NCBI GenBank assembly: GCA_023622765.1
Contig: JAMNYO010000051.1
Span: forward strand, 1 to 40,295
Length of the DNA stretch: 40,295 bases
From: Bacteroidota bacterium
GTDB taxonomy: Bacteria; Bacteroidota; Bacteroidia; Bacteroidales; Dysgonomonadaceae
Direction of reading: 5' to 3'
The translations under genes were made by a program, and so were the position numbers. This document shows, in pieces, positions 1 through 8,299 of the stretch. Position 1 is the first letter of the stretch. The number at the start of each line of letters is the position of its first letter. A model generated the notes under the pieces. It made no database searches, was not told the origin of the DNA, and saw only the letters and a program-made list of their open reading frames with translations.

Positions 1-23
1 ATAATAGTCATGACAAACAAAAA

Positions 24-110
24 TCGCATTTCGTTTTCATAAACATTCCAGTAAACATGTTAAAAAATCGCATTTCGTTTTTAAATTTACTCGCATTTCG
101 TTTTTGCGAT
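24..110. repeat. AT-rich direct repeats TCGCATTTCGTTTT (three copies)
   Basis: The 14-mer TCGCATTTCGTTTT occurs at 24-37, 68-81 and 91-104, so the start-to-start distances are 44 and 23 bp. ATCGCA at 67-72 is also the inverse of TGCGAT at 105-110, and the third copy with its flank forms an inverted pair TCGCA/TGCGA. The block lies just upstream of the promoter at 161-191. More copies may lie left of the window edge. Function is unknown; a regulator-binding cluster is one possibility. Confidence 0.75.
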
Positions 111-160
111 TATACACAAAAGTAGGCTTTTATATGCAAGGATGCAAATTTTTATCTTTT

Positions 161-191
161 TTTGCAGAAATGAAAATAATAACTACCTTTG
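161..191 (+). promoter_or_regulatory. Bacteroidota-type promoter of the capD-like gene
   Basis: TTTG at 161-164 (-33 box) and TACCTTTG at 184-191 (-7 box, consensus TAnnTTTG) are separated by 19 nt, which matches the known primary sigma factor promoter of Bacteroidota. Transcription would start near 197-199. That excludes the upstream in-frame ATG at 142 as start codon of the following gene and favours 247 or 277. Confidence 0.7.
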
Positions 192-276
192 GGGAATTAA
201 ATCAGCGCATGTTAGGTTATCGGTAGTCGATACAATCAGTGTTCTTATGAGGGGGAGTAAATTGAAAGGCTATTTT

Positions 277-2163
277 ATGGAGAGGATATTGCCCAGGTTC
301 GTGATCCTGTTGTTGGATATCCTTATCCTTATTTTTTCCTTTTTTTCCGTTTTCCTGATCTATAACGGCATATCAGACGTTCCCGATCACTCCTGGAAGT
401 CAGTTATCACCTTTTGCGTGGTGCTGGTGTTTTTCAACACCTTCTCGTTCTTGCTGTTTCGCACCTACCGCGGTGTTCTGCGGTTCTCCTCCTTTCACGA
501 CCTGCTGAGGGTGACCTTGAGCTTGACGATAGGGTACCTTCTCTCATTCCTCGTCTTGCATGTCATCCATCGCGGGCAGGCGATCTCCCATTATCATTAT
601 TATCATTACCTGTTGTTTATAGCCATTTTCTTCGTGAACCTCTGCCTGATGATCTTGTCGCGGGTGGTAGTGAAAGAGGGCTACGAGTATATCATCGGGA
701 AAAGTAAGACAACCATTAGGGTGTTTATCTACGGTACTAAATCTGCCGGGATGAGCCTGGCCAAGGCGCTGAAGAGTGGCATTGATCTGAATTACAAGGT
801 GGAGGGATTCGTCTCTGACGACCCGATGATGATAGGGAAAGGTTTGCTGGGACTCCCCGTGCACGCGTTCGATGAACAGCTGTTTCACACGATGAGGCTC
901 AAAGATGTGCACACCATCTTGGTGTCGCCCCTGAAGATGGAGGAGGTGAAGTATTCCGATAAGTTGACGCGACTGGTGGACAACGACATCGCTATCCGAA
1001 CCACCTCGCCCATTGCCGAGTGGAGCGATAGCCAAAGCCTCGGCAAGGAGCAGATAAAAGAGATAGATATCGAGGACCTGTTGCCCCGATCGCCTATCCA
1101 GCTGAGCATGAAAAACGTGGTCAGCAGCATCGAGAACAGACGGATCATAGTGACGGGCGCGGCGGGATCGATAGGGAGCGAGATCGTGCGGCAACTGGCG
1201 AAATTCAACCCGGCCTCCCTCCTGTTGGTGGACCAGGCCGAAACGCCCCTGCATGACCTGGAACTGGAACTGAAATCGGCCTACCGGGAACTCCGCTTTA
1301 AAACGAAGGTGGTGGATGTTTGCAACCAAGACCGGATGGAGCAGATTTTCGAGAAAACGAAGCCGCACTTCCTGTTTCACGCCGCCGCGTACAAGCACGT
1401 GCCCATGATGGAGAATAACGTGCCCGAGGCGATACATAACAACGTGCTGGGTACGAAGACCATCGCCGATTTGGCGGTGAAGCACGGAACGGGGAAATTC
1501 GTGATGGTCTCTACCGACAAGGCGGTAAACCCGTCGAACGTGATGGGGTGCTCCAAACGCATTTGCGAGATATACGTGCAGTCCCTGAACCGGCACGTGA
1601 ATGCCGGGACAAGCGCCACGCAGTTTATTACTACCCGCTTTGGAAACGTCCTGGGCTCCAGCGGCTCGGTAATTCCCCTTTTCAAGGAACAGATCAAGAG
1701 AGGGGGACCGGTAACGGTGACACACCCCCATATCATACGCTATTTCATGACCATCCCCGAGGCATGCCAGCTGGTGTTGGAGGCCGGTGCCATGGGGGAG
1801 GGGGGCGAGATTTACATCTTTGATATGGGCAATCCCGTGAAGATAACCGACCTGGCGAAACGGATGATTAGCCTGTCGGGCGCGAAGAACGTGAAGATCG
1901 AGTACACGGGGCTGCGGCAAGGCGAAAAGCTGTACGAGGAGCTGTTGAACGATATGGAGAACGTGAAGCCTACCAGTCACGATAAGATCATGATCGCCAA
2001 CGTGAGGGAGTACGACTTCGAAGAAGTGACCCGCCAGGTGGATGAGTTGATCACGCTCTCGCGTACCGCCGACGACCGAAGTATCGTGGCAAAGATGAAG
2101 GAGATCGTTCCCGAATTTCAAAGCACCAATATCCTGTTCGAGGATATTGTAGGTGGTTCATAA
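277..2163 (+). CDS. Membrane-bound nucleoside-diphosphate sugar 4,6-dehydratase (CapD/WbpM/FlaA1 family)
   Basis: Long-form polysaccharide biosynthesis protein, 628 aa from the chosen start. Four hydrophobic helices fill about residues 8-135. A first Rossmann-like domain begins at GTKSAG (about 153) and the catalytic SDR domain has GAAGSIGS at about 294. TDK (413-415) and MGCSK (423-427) match the altered Ser-Met-Lys triad described for WbpM-type enzymes, which convert UDP-GlcNAc to a 4-keto-6-deoxy sugar at the inner membrane for capsule or O-antigen synthesis. The start at 277 is preferred because GAAAGG lies 7 nt upstream and the membrane helix follows at once; the ATG at 247 is an alternative. 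The exact sugar substrate is inferred from the family. No other glycan genes follow within the window, so it may be an orphan or the edge of a locus to the left. Confidence 0.9.
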   Translation: MERILPRFVILLLDILILIFSFFSVFLIYNGISDVPDHSWKSVITFCVVLVFFNTFSFLLFRTYRGVLRFSSFHDLLRVTLSLTIGYLLSFLVLHVIHRGQAISHYHYYHYLLFIAIFFVNLCLMILSRVVVKEGYEYIIGKSKTTIRVFIYGTKSAGMSLAKALKSGIDLNYKVEGFVSDDPMMIGKGLLGLPVHAFDEQLFHTMRLKDVHTILVSPLKMEEVKYSDKLTRLVDNDIAIRTTSPIAEWSDSQSLGKEQIKEIDIEDLLPRSPIQLSMKNVVSSIENRRIIVTGAAGSIGSEIVRQLAKFNPASLLLVDQAETPLHDLELELKSAYRELRFKTKVVDVCNQDRMEQIFEKTKPHFLFHAAAYKHVPMMENNVPEAIHNNVLGTKTIADLAVKHGTGKFVMVSTDKAVNPSNVMGCSKRICEIYVQSLNRHVNAGTSATQFITTRFGNVLGSSGSVIPLFKEQIKRGGPVTVTHPHIIRYFMTIPEACQLVLEAGAMGEGGEIYIFDMGNPVKITDLAKRMISLSGAKNVKIEYTGLRQGEKLYEELLNDMENVKPTSHDKIMIANVREYDFEEVTRQVDELITLSRTADDRSIVAKMKEIVPEFQSTNILFEDIVGGS

Positions 2164-2262
2164 TTAGTAGGTTTATAGGGTGCTGGTTATAGTCGTGCGA
2201 CTTTCGGGCTCGTGTTTTGGATCAATTATTAACAGAAATATAACAGGAAAACTACAATTGTT

Positions 2263-3654
2263 ATGGTAGAAAAGATCAGGAGAACCCTTAGGGATTCCGC
2301 ACCGGCGAGATGGACGGCGCTGGTCATCGTGTCGCTCACGATGATGTGCGGTTACTTTTTAGCGGACGTCATGTCGCCCCTGGCGGGTATGTTGGAGAGC
2401 CAGCTGGGCTGGACGCGTGCCGATTACGGCACCTACACCAGTTCGTACGGCTGGTTTAACGTCTTCCTGCTGATGTTAATATTTGGAGGCATCATCCTCG
2501 ATAAGCTCGGCATCCGTATAACCGGTGTGGGGGCCGCATCGCTTATGGTGATAGGAACCGCTATCAAGTACTGGGGGATATCCAGTCCCGCGCTTGAAGG
2601 GGTGACCATCTTCGGGCTGAATGCCCGGCTTTTTTGGGCCTGCATCGGCTTCGCTACCTTCGCCGTGGGGGTCGAGGTGACCGGTATCACTGCCACGAAG
2701 ATCATCGTGAAGTGGTTCAAGGGGAAAGAGCTGGCGATGGCCATGGGTATGCAGGTGGCGATGGCCCGTATCGGTACCGCGATGGCCCTGGGTTTTTCGA
2801 TACCCATCGCAAGGGCTACCGGGGTGATTGACGTCTCTCGTCCCTTGCTGGTGGCCTTGATCGGCCTCATCATCGGCTTGCTCTTCTTCCTGGTATACGT
2901 GGTGATGGATAAAAAGCTGGACGAGTCGGAAGCGAGCGTGGTTGCGGAATCGACCAACCCGGAGGAGGAGTTCAAGGTGTCCGACATCAAAAAGATACTG
3001 ACCAACAAAGGGTGGTGGTTGATCGCGCTTTTGTGCGTCCTTTTCTACTCTGCCGTCTTCCCCTTCCTGAAGTACGCTGTCGACCTGATGGTGAACAAGT
3101 TCAACCTGGACCAGGGGATTGCCGGTTTGATTCCCATGCTGCTCCCGCTCGGGAATATATTGCTGACCCCCCTGTTCGGCGGGATTTACGACAGGAAAGG
3201 GAAAGGGGCTACCATCATGATTATCGGCTCCATCCTGCTGATTATCGTGCACGCCCTCTTCTCGATTCCCGGGTTGGATAACTGGGTGTTCGCTATGGTG
3301 CTGGTGGTGCTGTTGGGGGTAGCCTTCTCGTTGGTTCCCTCTGCCATGTGGCCCTCGGTGCCGAAGATTATCCCCGAAAAGCGGTTGGGTACCGCCTATT
3401 CGCTTATTTTCTGGGTGCAGAACTGGGGATTGATGGGTGTACCCCTGATGATTGGTTGGGTGCTGGAGAAGTACTGCGTGGTGGGGCAAACAGTTCGTGA
3501 CGGGGTTACCGTGAACATGTATAACTACACGCTCCCGATGTCGATCTTCACCCTGTTTGGTATACTGGCACTTATCGTGGCCTTCATGCTAAAGGCGGAG
3601 GACAAGCGAAAAGGGTACGGGCTGGAGCAACCCAATATCGAGCAGAAACGGTAA
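2263..3654 (+). CDS. MFS transporter
   Basis: 463-aa integral membrane protein with about 12 hydrophobic segments in two halves split by a charged cytoplasmic loop (about residues 218-245). The loop between helices 2 and 3 carries GGIILDKLGIR (about 75-85), the MFS motif A. The protein is clearly a major facilitator, but the substrate cannot be told. The 99-bp upstream gap shows no clean Bacteroidota promoter. The last 48 bp of the gene, including its stop codon, are part of a 49-bp stretch repeated exactly at 4387-4435, beyond a lone AbiEi-type gene. The transporter itself appears complete. Confidence 0.9.
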   Translation: MVEKIRRTLRDSAPARWTALVIVSLTMMCGYFLADVMSPLAGMLESQLGWTRADYGTYTSSYGWFNVFLLMLIFGGIILDKLGIRITGVGAASLMVIGTAIKYWGISSPALEGVTIFGLNARLFWACIGFATFAVGVEVTGITATKIIVKWFKGKELAMAMGMQVAMARIGTAMALGFSIPIARATGVIDVSRPLLVALIGLIIGLLFFLVYVVMDKKLDESEASVVAESTNPEEEFKVSDIKKILTNKGWWLIALLCVLFYSAVFPFLKYAVDLMVNKFNLDQGIAGLIPMLLPLGNILLTPLFGGIYDRKGKGATIMIIGSILLIIVHALFSIPGLDNWVFAMVLVVLLGVAFSLVPSAMWPSVPKIIPEKRLGTAYSLIFWVQNWGLMGVPLMIGWVLEKYCVVGQTVRDGVTVNMYNYTLPMSIFTLFGILALIVAFMLKAEDKRKGYGLEQPNIEQKR

Positions 3655-3655
3655 G
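3607..3655. repeat. 49-bp direct repeat, left copy (3' end of the MFS gene)
   Basis: Bases 3607-3655 are identical to 4387-4435 over all 49 positions; the offset is 780 bp. This copy codes for the last 15 residues and stop of the MFS transporter. Identity stops at once on both sides, so the repeat ends are sharp. Together with the right copy it brackets a segment carrying one AbiEi-type gene. Confidence 0.97.
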
Positions 3656-3708
3656 ATTTTCTTCTAAACCTCCTTTCTATTCAGCCAATATGGATAAAGA
3701 ATACTTTG

Positions 3709-4293
3709 TCATTGTTGTATGGTTATAAATGTCTTCATGATGGTACCGATACGCATGGCTTTGGCATATCGCATCAATTTGTTCAAATCCCTGTTGGAAC
3801 GGGCAAGGTAGTTTCGTAGAATTTCCGCGGATACATCCATTCCAATTTTCGTTCTGAATTTCACTGCATCGCAAACGGATTTTTCAAGGTCGGTTATGGG
3901 AACGTTTAGTCCTTCAATTTCTTGGATTGTTTTGCCGAGTAGGACATATTTCTCCTGCCAATAATGCAACTGAATAGGAGGAAATTCAGGCAAGGTAACA
4001 CGTCTGTTCTTCACGATGGCAATGTGGTGAAATCGTGGAACTTGCGTGGTCAGCCCATAATGAAACCACGCTGAATAGTAACACATAACACCTTCGGGAA
4101 TAATCCGTTCCACGTCAATCATCGTTTTTGTCGACGCCAACTCCTTCAGCAAATAAACGCCTGGTTTAACGCGTTTGACGATATTTTCTTCTGCCATCCG
4201 TCGCAACTGGTAACGTTGTTTCCCGTTTTGAAGCTCCTTACGAGTAAGATAGCCTCCATTTTCCCTAAATTTTTCTACAATATTGTTCTCCAT
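3709..4293 (-). CDS. Solitary AbiEi-family antitoxin/transcriptional regulator
   Basis: 194 aa. The N-terminal 55 residues look like the winged-helix domain of AbiEi antitoxins (GGYLTRKELQNG followed by a basic wing and VKPGVYLL). The rest resembles the AbiEi C-terminal region, with LEKSVCDAVKFR near residues 130-150. The ATG at 4293 is preferred over an upstream TTG (4314) because AAAGGAAAA precedes it and the TTG overlaps a TATATTTG box. In type IV systems AbiEi represses and counteracts the AbiEii nucleotidyltransferase. No toxin gene is adjacent here, so the gene is either an orphan, a trans-acting regulator, or a leftover. A complete AbiE pair lies at 37858-39484, but its antitoxin belongs to a clearly different subgroup. 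Confidence 0.75.
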   Translation of the reverse strand: MENNIVEKFRENGGYLTRKELQNGKQRYQLRRMAEENIVKRVKPGVYLLKELASTKTMIDVERIIPEGVMCYYSAWFHYGLTTQVPRFHHIAIVKNRRVTLPEFPPIQLHYWQEKYVLLGKTIQEIEGLNVPITDLEKSVCDAVKFRTKIGMDVSAEILRNYLARSNRDLNKLMRYAKAMRIGTIMKTFITIQQ

Positions 4294-4311
4294 TTTCTTT
4301 TTCCTTTCGCA

Positions 4312-4319
4312 CAAATATA
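4312..4319 (-). promoter_or_regulatory. -7 box for the solitary AbiEi gene
   Basis: Read on the minus strand the bases are TATATTTG, matching TAnnTTTG, and they lie about 19 bp before the ATG at 4293. No TTTG box is found at the normal distance upstream, so the promoter is only half supported. Confidence 0.4.
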
Positions 4320-4386
4320 AGGCTTTTATTTAAAATAGCATTATATTCTTGCGTTTTGTTTCAAAAAAGACTGTTATTTCTGTTAA

Positions 4387-4435
4387 CGAAAAGGGTACGG
4401 GCTGGAGCAACCCAATATCGAGCAGAAACGGTAAG
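4387..4435. repeat. 49-bp direct repeat, right copy
   Basis: Exact copy of 3607-3655. Here it codes for nothing: it is a stranded copy of the MFS gene's 3' end, followed at 4436 by what is probably the original downstream sequence of that gene. Confidence 0.97.
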
Positions 4436-4517
4436 GGAACTCTTTTTTCACGATCCGGGAAAATGAGCGTCTGCCCAGCCAGCTACTCGCCTCGTGTCGA
4501 TAGCTATCCGTTTAAGA

Positions 4518-6002
4518 TTAGGGGAATTCAACGGTTAACGTGACTTTTCTGTTGGTGTTCGTCCACAGGGGCGACCCCAGCAGTAACCGCTTGATTTCGG
4601 TCTCGAGGCCGGGACAACTGTTCTCTTGAATTTGGATGCCGGTCGGCCTGCCATCGGAACGGATGGAAAATGTGACGGTGAAGAGAATTGGTTGATCTTG
4701 ACAGAGACTCTTGTCGTAATGCTTTAAGAAGTACTCCTTGAATTCCTTCTCCCCGAACGCTACTGCCTCGGTATCTTTCTCCTCGGACTCTTTCGTGATG
4801 GACTTTATCCCCCTGGACGCTTTTGCCTCTGCTTTCTTCTTCCCGAATGCTATTGTTGTAGCCTCTTCTACCTTAAATGTATCTGTTTCCTCTTTACCCC
4901 GTTGATCCAGGGCTTTATCATCGGTACGGCTGGAATCCTGTTTCGCGGCAGCGGTGGAACCGACCAGGTTCTCTCGTTTTTGTATCCCGAATGCCACGAC
5001 CACCACTTCACTTAACAATGCCGCATCCTCTTTCATGGTAATGTCCCCCACGTCCTCCTTCAACGGGATGGTTTCATTATGCATACCGATAAACGAGGCG
5101 ATAAGCGGTCGCTTCTCATCTCTCGGGACTGACAGGCTGAACTTGCCATCCGTATCGGTCACGACACCACTATTGCTGTTCTCTACTGAAATGGTTACAC
5201 CGGTAAGCGGCCAGCCCTGCTCGTCCAGAATACGACCGGAAACCCGCACGTGACTTTGTTTACCTTCGGATGACGCCTGGGCTTCTGCCAACTGCTCTCC
5301 CTTGTCTTCTTGCACGGTTACTTCGTACTGTTTTAGTTGGGTTACCTCAACGGCTTCCTTGGTTCGTTCATCAGAAGCCTTGGTCGTCCTGGTTGGCCCG
5401 GCTGTTTCCTCTGCTTCTGTTGTCTCTACAGTTTTAGCCTCCACTACCTGAGCCATCTCAAGAACCTTGTGCTCTTCCGCCATTTTAGTTGTCTCAGCTA
5501 TCCCTGTTGTTTTCGTTGTTTTCGTTGCCTGGGGCTTCTCAACTTTCTTGCCTTCCTCCGTAGCTTGAGCCGCCGCGATTTCCTCAAGGGCTTCGGTTTT
5601 TTCTTCCACTGATTTCTCTTCTACGACTTGCTCTTCCACGGTTTCCTCTTCCACGGCTCTCTTTTCCAGGGATTTCTCTTTCACGATTTCTTTTTCCACG
5701 CCGGTGTCGGTTGTGGCGACCAACGGTTCATCCGTTGGTTGAGGCGGATGGAGTAGGAAGGGGATGCCGATTAACAGCAGGAGCAGGGCAGCAGCGGCGG
5801 CTATCCAGACCCGCTTGCTAACGCGCTTCCGGGGTTGGGCGAGTTGCCGCTCCAGCTTCTGAATCACCGAATAGTGATCCCCCTCCACCGAGTCGTACCC
5901 GTCAATGGCACCTTGCAGGAACGGGTTTTCCATCGCTTCACGCTCCAGCCGGTTGGCCTCCTTCCCATACCGTTCTCCCCTTATGTAATCCTTTAAGTTC
6001 AC
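4518..6002 (-). CDS. Membrane protein with CarboxypepD_reg-like domain, SusC-plug-like motif and TonB-like C terminus
   Basis: 494 aa with a GTG start; the opening MNLKDYIRGE is typical of this Bacteroidota family. Residues 1-62 are cytoplasmic, 65-84 form one membrane helix, and about 100-245 is a Glu/Lys/Thr-rich, low-complexity linker with repeated EEK/VEE units. A CarboxypepD_reg-like beta domain (about 252-330) follows, then VVVVAFGIQKREN, which resembles the start of a SusC/TonB-receptor plug although no barrel follows. Two weaker copies (TIAFGKKKAE and AVAFGEKEFKE) come after it. The last 60 residues resemble a TonB C-terminal fold. It lies 88 bp downstream of the ECF sigma gene, where an anti-sigma factor would be expected, so sigma-factor control at the membrane is an inference. 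Periplasm-spanning contact with an outer-membrane partner is another possibility. Confidence 0.8.
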   Translation of the reverse strand: MNLKDYIRGERYGKEANRLEREAMENPFLQGAIDGYDSVEGDHYSVIQKLERQLAQPRKRVSKRVWIAAAAALLLLLIGIPFLLHPPQPTDEPLVATTDTGVEKEIVKEKSLEKRAVEEETVEEQVVEEKSVEEKTEALEEIAAAQATEEGKKVEKPQATKTTKTTGIAETTKMAEEHKVLEMAQVVEAKTVETTEAEETAGPTRTTKASDERTKEAVEVTQLKQYEVTVQEDKGEQLAEAQASSEGKQSHVRVSGRILDEQGWPLTGVTISVENSNSGVVTDTDGKFSLSVPRDEKRPLIASFIGMHNETIPLKEDVGDITMKEDAALLSEVVVVAFGIQKRENLVGSTAAAKQDSSRTDDKALDQRGKEETDTFKVEEATTIAFGKKKAEAKASRGIKSITKESEEKDTEAVAFGEKEFKEYFLKHYDKSLCQDQPILFTVTFSIRSDGRPTGIQIQENSCPGLETEIKRLLLGSPLWTNTNRKVTLTVEFP

Positions 6003-6090
6003 GCTGTAATGCCTGGTTTAGCCCTTTTTTATAACCCCTGCAACCCTCGCCGTCTCGAAACATGTTGTTCGCATTGAAAATCAAACCGCG

Positions 6091-6696
6091 TTATATTGAC
6101 TGCAAGATCTTTGTAATGCAATTTTTCAAATTCCGCTTCCCGTTCTGGATGAAACTTTTCACCTTGTTGAGCGGGTAGCCCGTGAGGTCGACGATATCGG
6201 CGTACGACCTGTTTTCGTAATAAAAGTACTCGATGCTCCTTCGTTGCTCTTCCCCCAGCTCTTTCATGCAGAAGAGCAGTGCCGACTCCTCCTCGTCTGA
6301 CCTCTCCCTATCTATTAGAGTAAAAAAGTGGCCGTTTTCCATAAACTCTTCGTCGATATTCACGAAAAAGAGTTCCTTGGCTTTCCGTAAACGGGCCAGG
6401 CAATGGTTTTTAACCACGCTGTATAACCAGGTGTGGAAGTTTTGGATATCGTACAGCTTGATCTTGCCCGATACCTCTTCAAACAGGTCCATAACGGCGT
6501 CTTGTGCATCCGCCTCGTTCCTAAGGTATTTGAGGCATAACCCGTAAACCATCGGGATGTAACGTCGGTACAACTCGCCAAACCAGACCGGTTGCGTCTC
6601 TTCTCGGCTCAATTCAAACAATTCGTCGTTCGTCAGCTTCGTTATGTCCGCCCTTTTTTTCAATGGGTTACCTGCTCGTTCGTGAAAAGATTCCAC
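6091..6696 (-). CDS. ECF-type RNA polymerase sigma factor
   Basis: 201 aa. Region 2 spans about residues 40-105 (YIPMVYGLCLKYLRNEADAQD, then FHTWLYSVVKNHCLARLRK) and region 4 about 140-197 (ELGEEQRRSIEYFYYENRSY and a helix-turn-helix ending in FIQNGKRNLKNCI). These are the two domains of sigma-70 family ECF factors. The start is a GTG at 6696; no earlier ATG in frame was found and no strong ribosome site is visible. It is probably cotranscribed with the membrane protein downstream (4518-6002) and diverges from the secreted protein at 6797, with 100 bp between them that should hold both promoters. Confidence 0.88.
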   Translation of the reverse strand: MESFHERAGNPLKKRADITKLTNDELFELSREETQPVWFGELYRRYIPMVYGLCLKYLRNEADAQDAVMDLFEEVSGKIKLYDIQNFHTWLYSVVKNHCLARLRKAKELFFVNIDEEFMENGHFFTLIDRERSDEEESALLFCMKELGEEQRRSIEYFYYENRSYADIVDLTGYPLNKVKSFIQNGKRNLKNCITKILQSI

Positions 6697-6796
6697 GCGA
6701 ATGTAAAAAAAATATCCGTTCGTTTATGGAATTTGATGCACGATTGCATCTATAAAGTGAACATCAGAGGTTCTATACATTTTAAAAGATATTCGT

Positions 6797-8242
6797 ATGA
6801 AATCAATTCATCTCGTCAACACGTTGCTTGTCGTGTTTTTATTGTGTCTGGTTTATCCCGTTCATGCACAGGTTAATCAAGAAGCCATCGAGTTCAAGAA
6901 AACGGTCGAGCCACATCAGTTGGTACAAGGTCTTCACAACACGCGTGGCAAAACCTCCCTTCAGAAACGATTTTCTGGCGATGAAAACGGCATGATGGAA
7001 TTTTTCATTGAGCCGAGCTTCTCGGGGGCTTCGGGCTTCGTTATGAACCCTCACGCCGATTCCGGGTACACCCTTAAGGTCAAGTGGGTAAGCAACTGGG
7101 AGGAGGTTCAGGAAAAAATGGCGGTAACCTATCCCGTGAAGCCATCGGATATGAAGACGCTCGAAAGCAAGTCGGAAGAAGAACGGCAGGCCATCTTGAC
7201 ATACAATAGAGGACAGCTCTCCCAGCAATCTAACAAAGCGGTTTCGGAGTACAACATCGAGAGCAGATCGATTCCCGTAAGTGCAGCTTTGGCCGAACAA
7301 CTGTACGAATCAACGGTCACCCTTACACGGGATCATTCTAACAAGGGGGTTCCCTACATGTCCCACGATGGATACACGGCACAGTTTCGATGTGTAGTAG
7401 GTGATGAGGTGTGGAACTTCTGGACCAAGAATCCTTTGGGAGCCTTTGGCAAGTTGACGACCATCTGTAAAGAGATTATCAAGGAGGTGCAGGAGAGTGG
7501 CGGTATAAAAGACGAAGAGGTGTATATCCAGCGATTGGTTCCTCCCGCTTCTTCCCAAAATGAAAACGCGGTCATGTTCAAAAAAACAGTTGAACCCACG
7601 GAGCATGCGGGGGTACAAAATGTGAGAAGTAAAGATGCTTTACAGCTGAAGTTCTTTCCCGACAATACCGGGTTCATCGAGTTCTTTGAAGCGCCGGAGC
7701 ATAGACCAGGGTACGGGTTCAGAATGATTCGTACAGAAGACAGTCGTTATCTGTTAGAGATAAAAGAGGTAAGCAATTGGCAGGAAATTAAAAAAAGGAT
7801 AGATGAAGCATTCCCCTTACAGATACCTTCCAAAACATTGTCACGGGAAGAGCGGGATGAAATGAATAAAACTTACAAAGAAAACGCGCGAAAAAGAGCG
7901 GAAGCATGGAAGGCTGCCATTCAGGAATACAAGATCATGTCGAAAAACATCAGCGTAAGCAATGCTTTCGCTAACGCGATGCATGGTGCGTTCATCTATT
8001 CTATAAGGAATTACGATAACAGGGGGCACTCTTTCATGCAATTCGGTGGCTCTCAAGTTACGTTAAGGTGTACTGTTGAAAACGAATTGTGGAGCTTTGA
8101 TACCCGTAGTCCTATTGATAAAGTGGCCGTGTTAACAGATATATCCAACGCTATTTTCAAAGAAGCTATAGAGAAGGGTGAAGTAGATGAAGATAAATAT
8201 ATGAAACAATTAAAGGAGCTAGTAAAAGACGAACAAGATTAA
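6797..8242 (+). CDS. Secreted protein of unknown function with two tandem repeats
   Basis: 481 aa. Residues 1-24 form a signal peptide (hydrophobic core LLVVFLLCLVYP, cleavage after VHA). The mature part is two copies of a roughly 220-residue unit, about 30-247 and 258-478. Shared landmarks appear in the same order: FKKTVEP, a FFxxP segment, VSNWxE(V/I), a Lys/Glu-rich helical stretch, YxIxSxxIxVS, and F/LRCxVxxExWxFxT near the end. No known domain is recognised. The gene diverges from the ECF sigma gene and precedes the VWA gene by 57 bp, so it may belong to the same envelope regulon. The duplication is direct sequence evidence; the function is open. Confidence 0.8.
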   Translation: MKSIHLVNTLLVVFLLCLVYPVHAQVNQEAIEFKKTVEPHQLVQGLHNTRGKTSLQKRFSGDENGMMEFFIEPSFSGASGFVMNPHADSGYTLKVKWVSNWEEVQEKMAVTYPVKPSDMKTLESKSEEERQAILTYNRGQLSQQSNKAVSEYNIESRSIPVSAALAEQLYESTVTLTRDHSNKGVPYMSHDGYTAQFRCVVGDEVWNFWTKNPLGAFGKLTTICKEIIKEVQESGGIKDEEVYIQRLVPPASSQNENAVMFKKTVEPTEHAGVQNVRSKDALQLKFFPDNTGFIEFFEAPEHRPGYGFRMIRTEDSRYLLEIKEVSNWQEIKKRIDEAFPLQIPSKTLSREERDEMNKTYKENARKRAEAWKAAIQEYKIMSKNISVSNAFANAMHGAFIYSIRNYDNRGHSFMQFGGSQVTLRCTVENELWSFDTRSPIDKVAVLTDISNAIFKEAIEKGEVDEDKYMKQLKELVKDEQD

Positions 8243-8299
8243 CCGCGTTTTTTAGTGGACACCAATGCACTGAAATATAAAACAAAACAAAATAATCGT

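Larger units (their letters stand above)
3656..4386. mobile_element. Inserted segment carrying a lone AbiEi-type gene (no integrase seen)
   Basis: This 731-bp segment lies between two perfect 49-bp direct repeats and is visibly more AT-rich than the flanking genes. It contains a single gene on the minus strand. The layout resembles an element integrated at the 3' end of a gene with the target duplicated and the gene end preserved, but no recombinase gene or terminal inverted repeat is visible. Other routes, such as template switching during repair, would leave the same picture. That it is an insertion is inferred. Confidence 0.5.

Noticed and set aside
24-110. CRISPR array at the left edge
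   Set aside because: Repeat units are only 14 bp with spacings of 44 and 23 bp, and no cas gene is in the window.
544-2121. Long open frame (525 codons) on the minus strand inside the capD-like gene
   Set aside because: It is the antisense shadow of a well-recognised gene: composition is His/Arg/Leu-rich, no family is recognised, and the plus-strand frame has clear catalytic motifs.
2191-2205. Small hairpin AGTCG/CGACT after the capD-like gene as terminator
   Set aside because: The stem is 5 bp with a 2-nt loop and no T tract follows.
2476-3489. 337-codon minus-strand frame inside the MFS gene
   Set aside because: Antisense shadow in GC-rich sequence; low-complexity His/Gln/Gly composition and no recognisable motif.
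4349-4543. 64-codon plus-strand frame across the right 49-bp repeat
   Set aside because: It reads through the stranded repeat in another frame, has no ribosome site, and no family resemblance.
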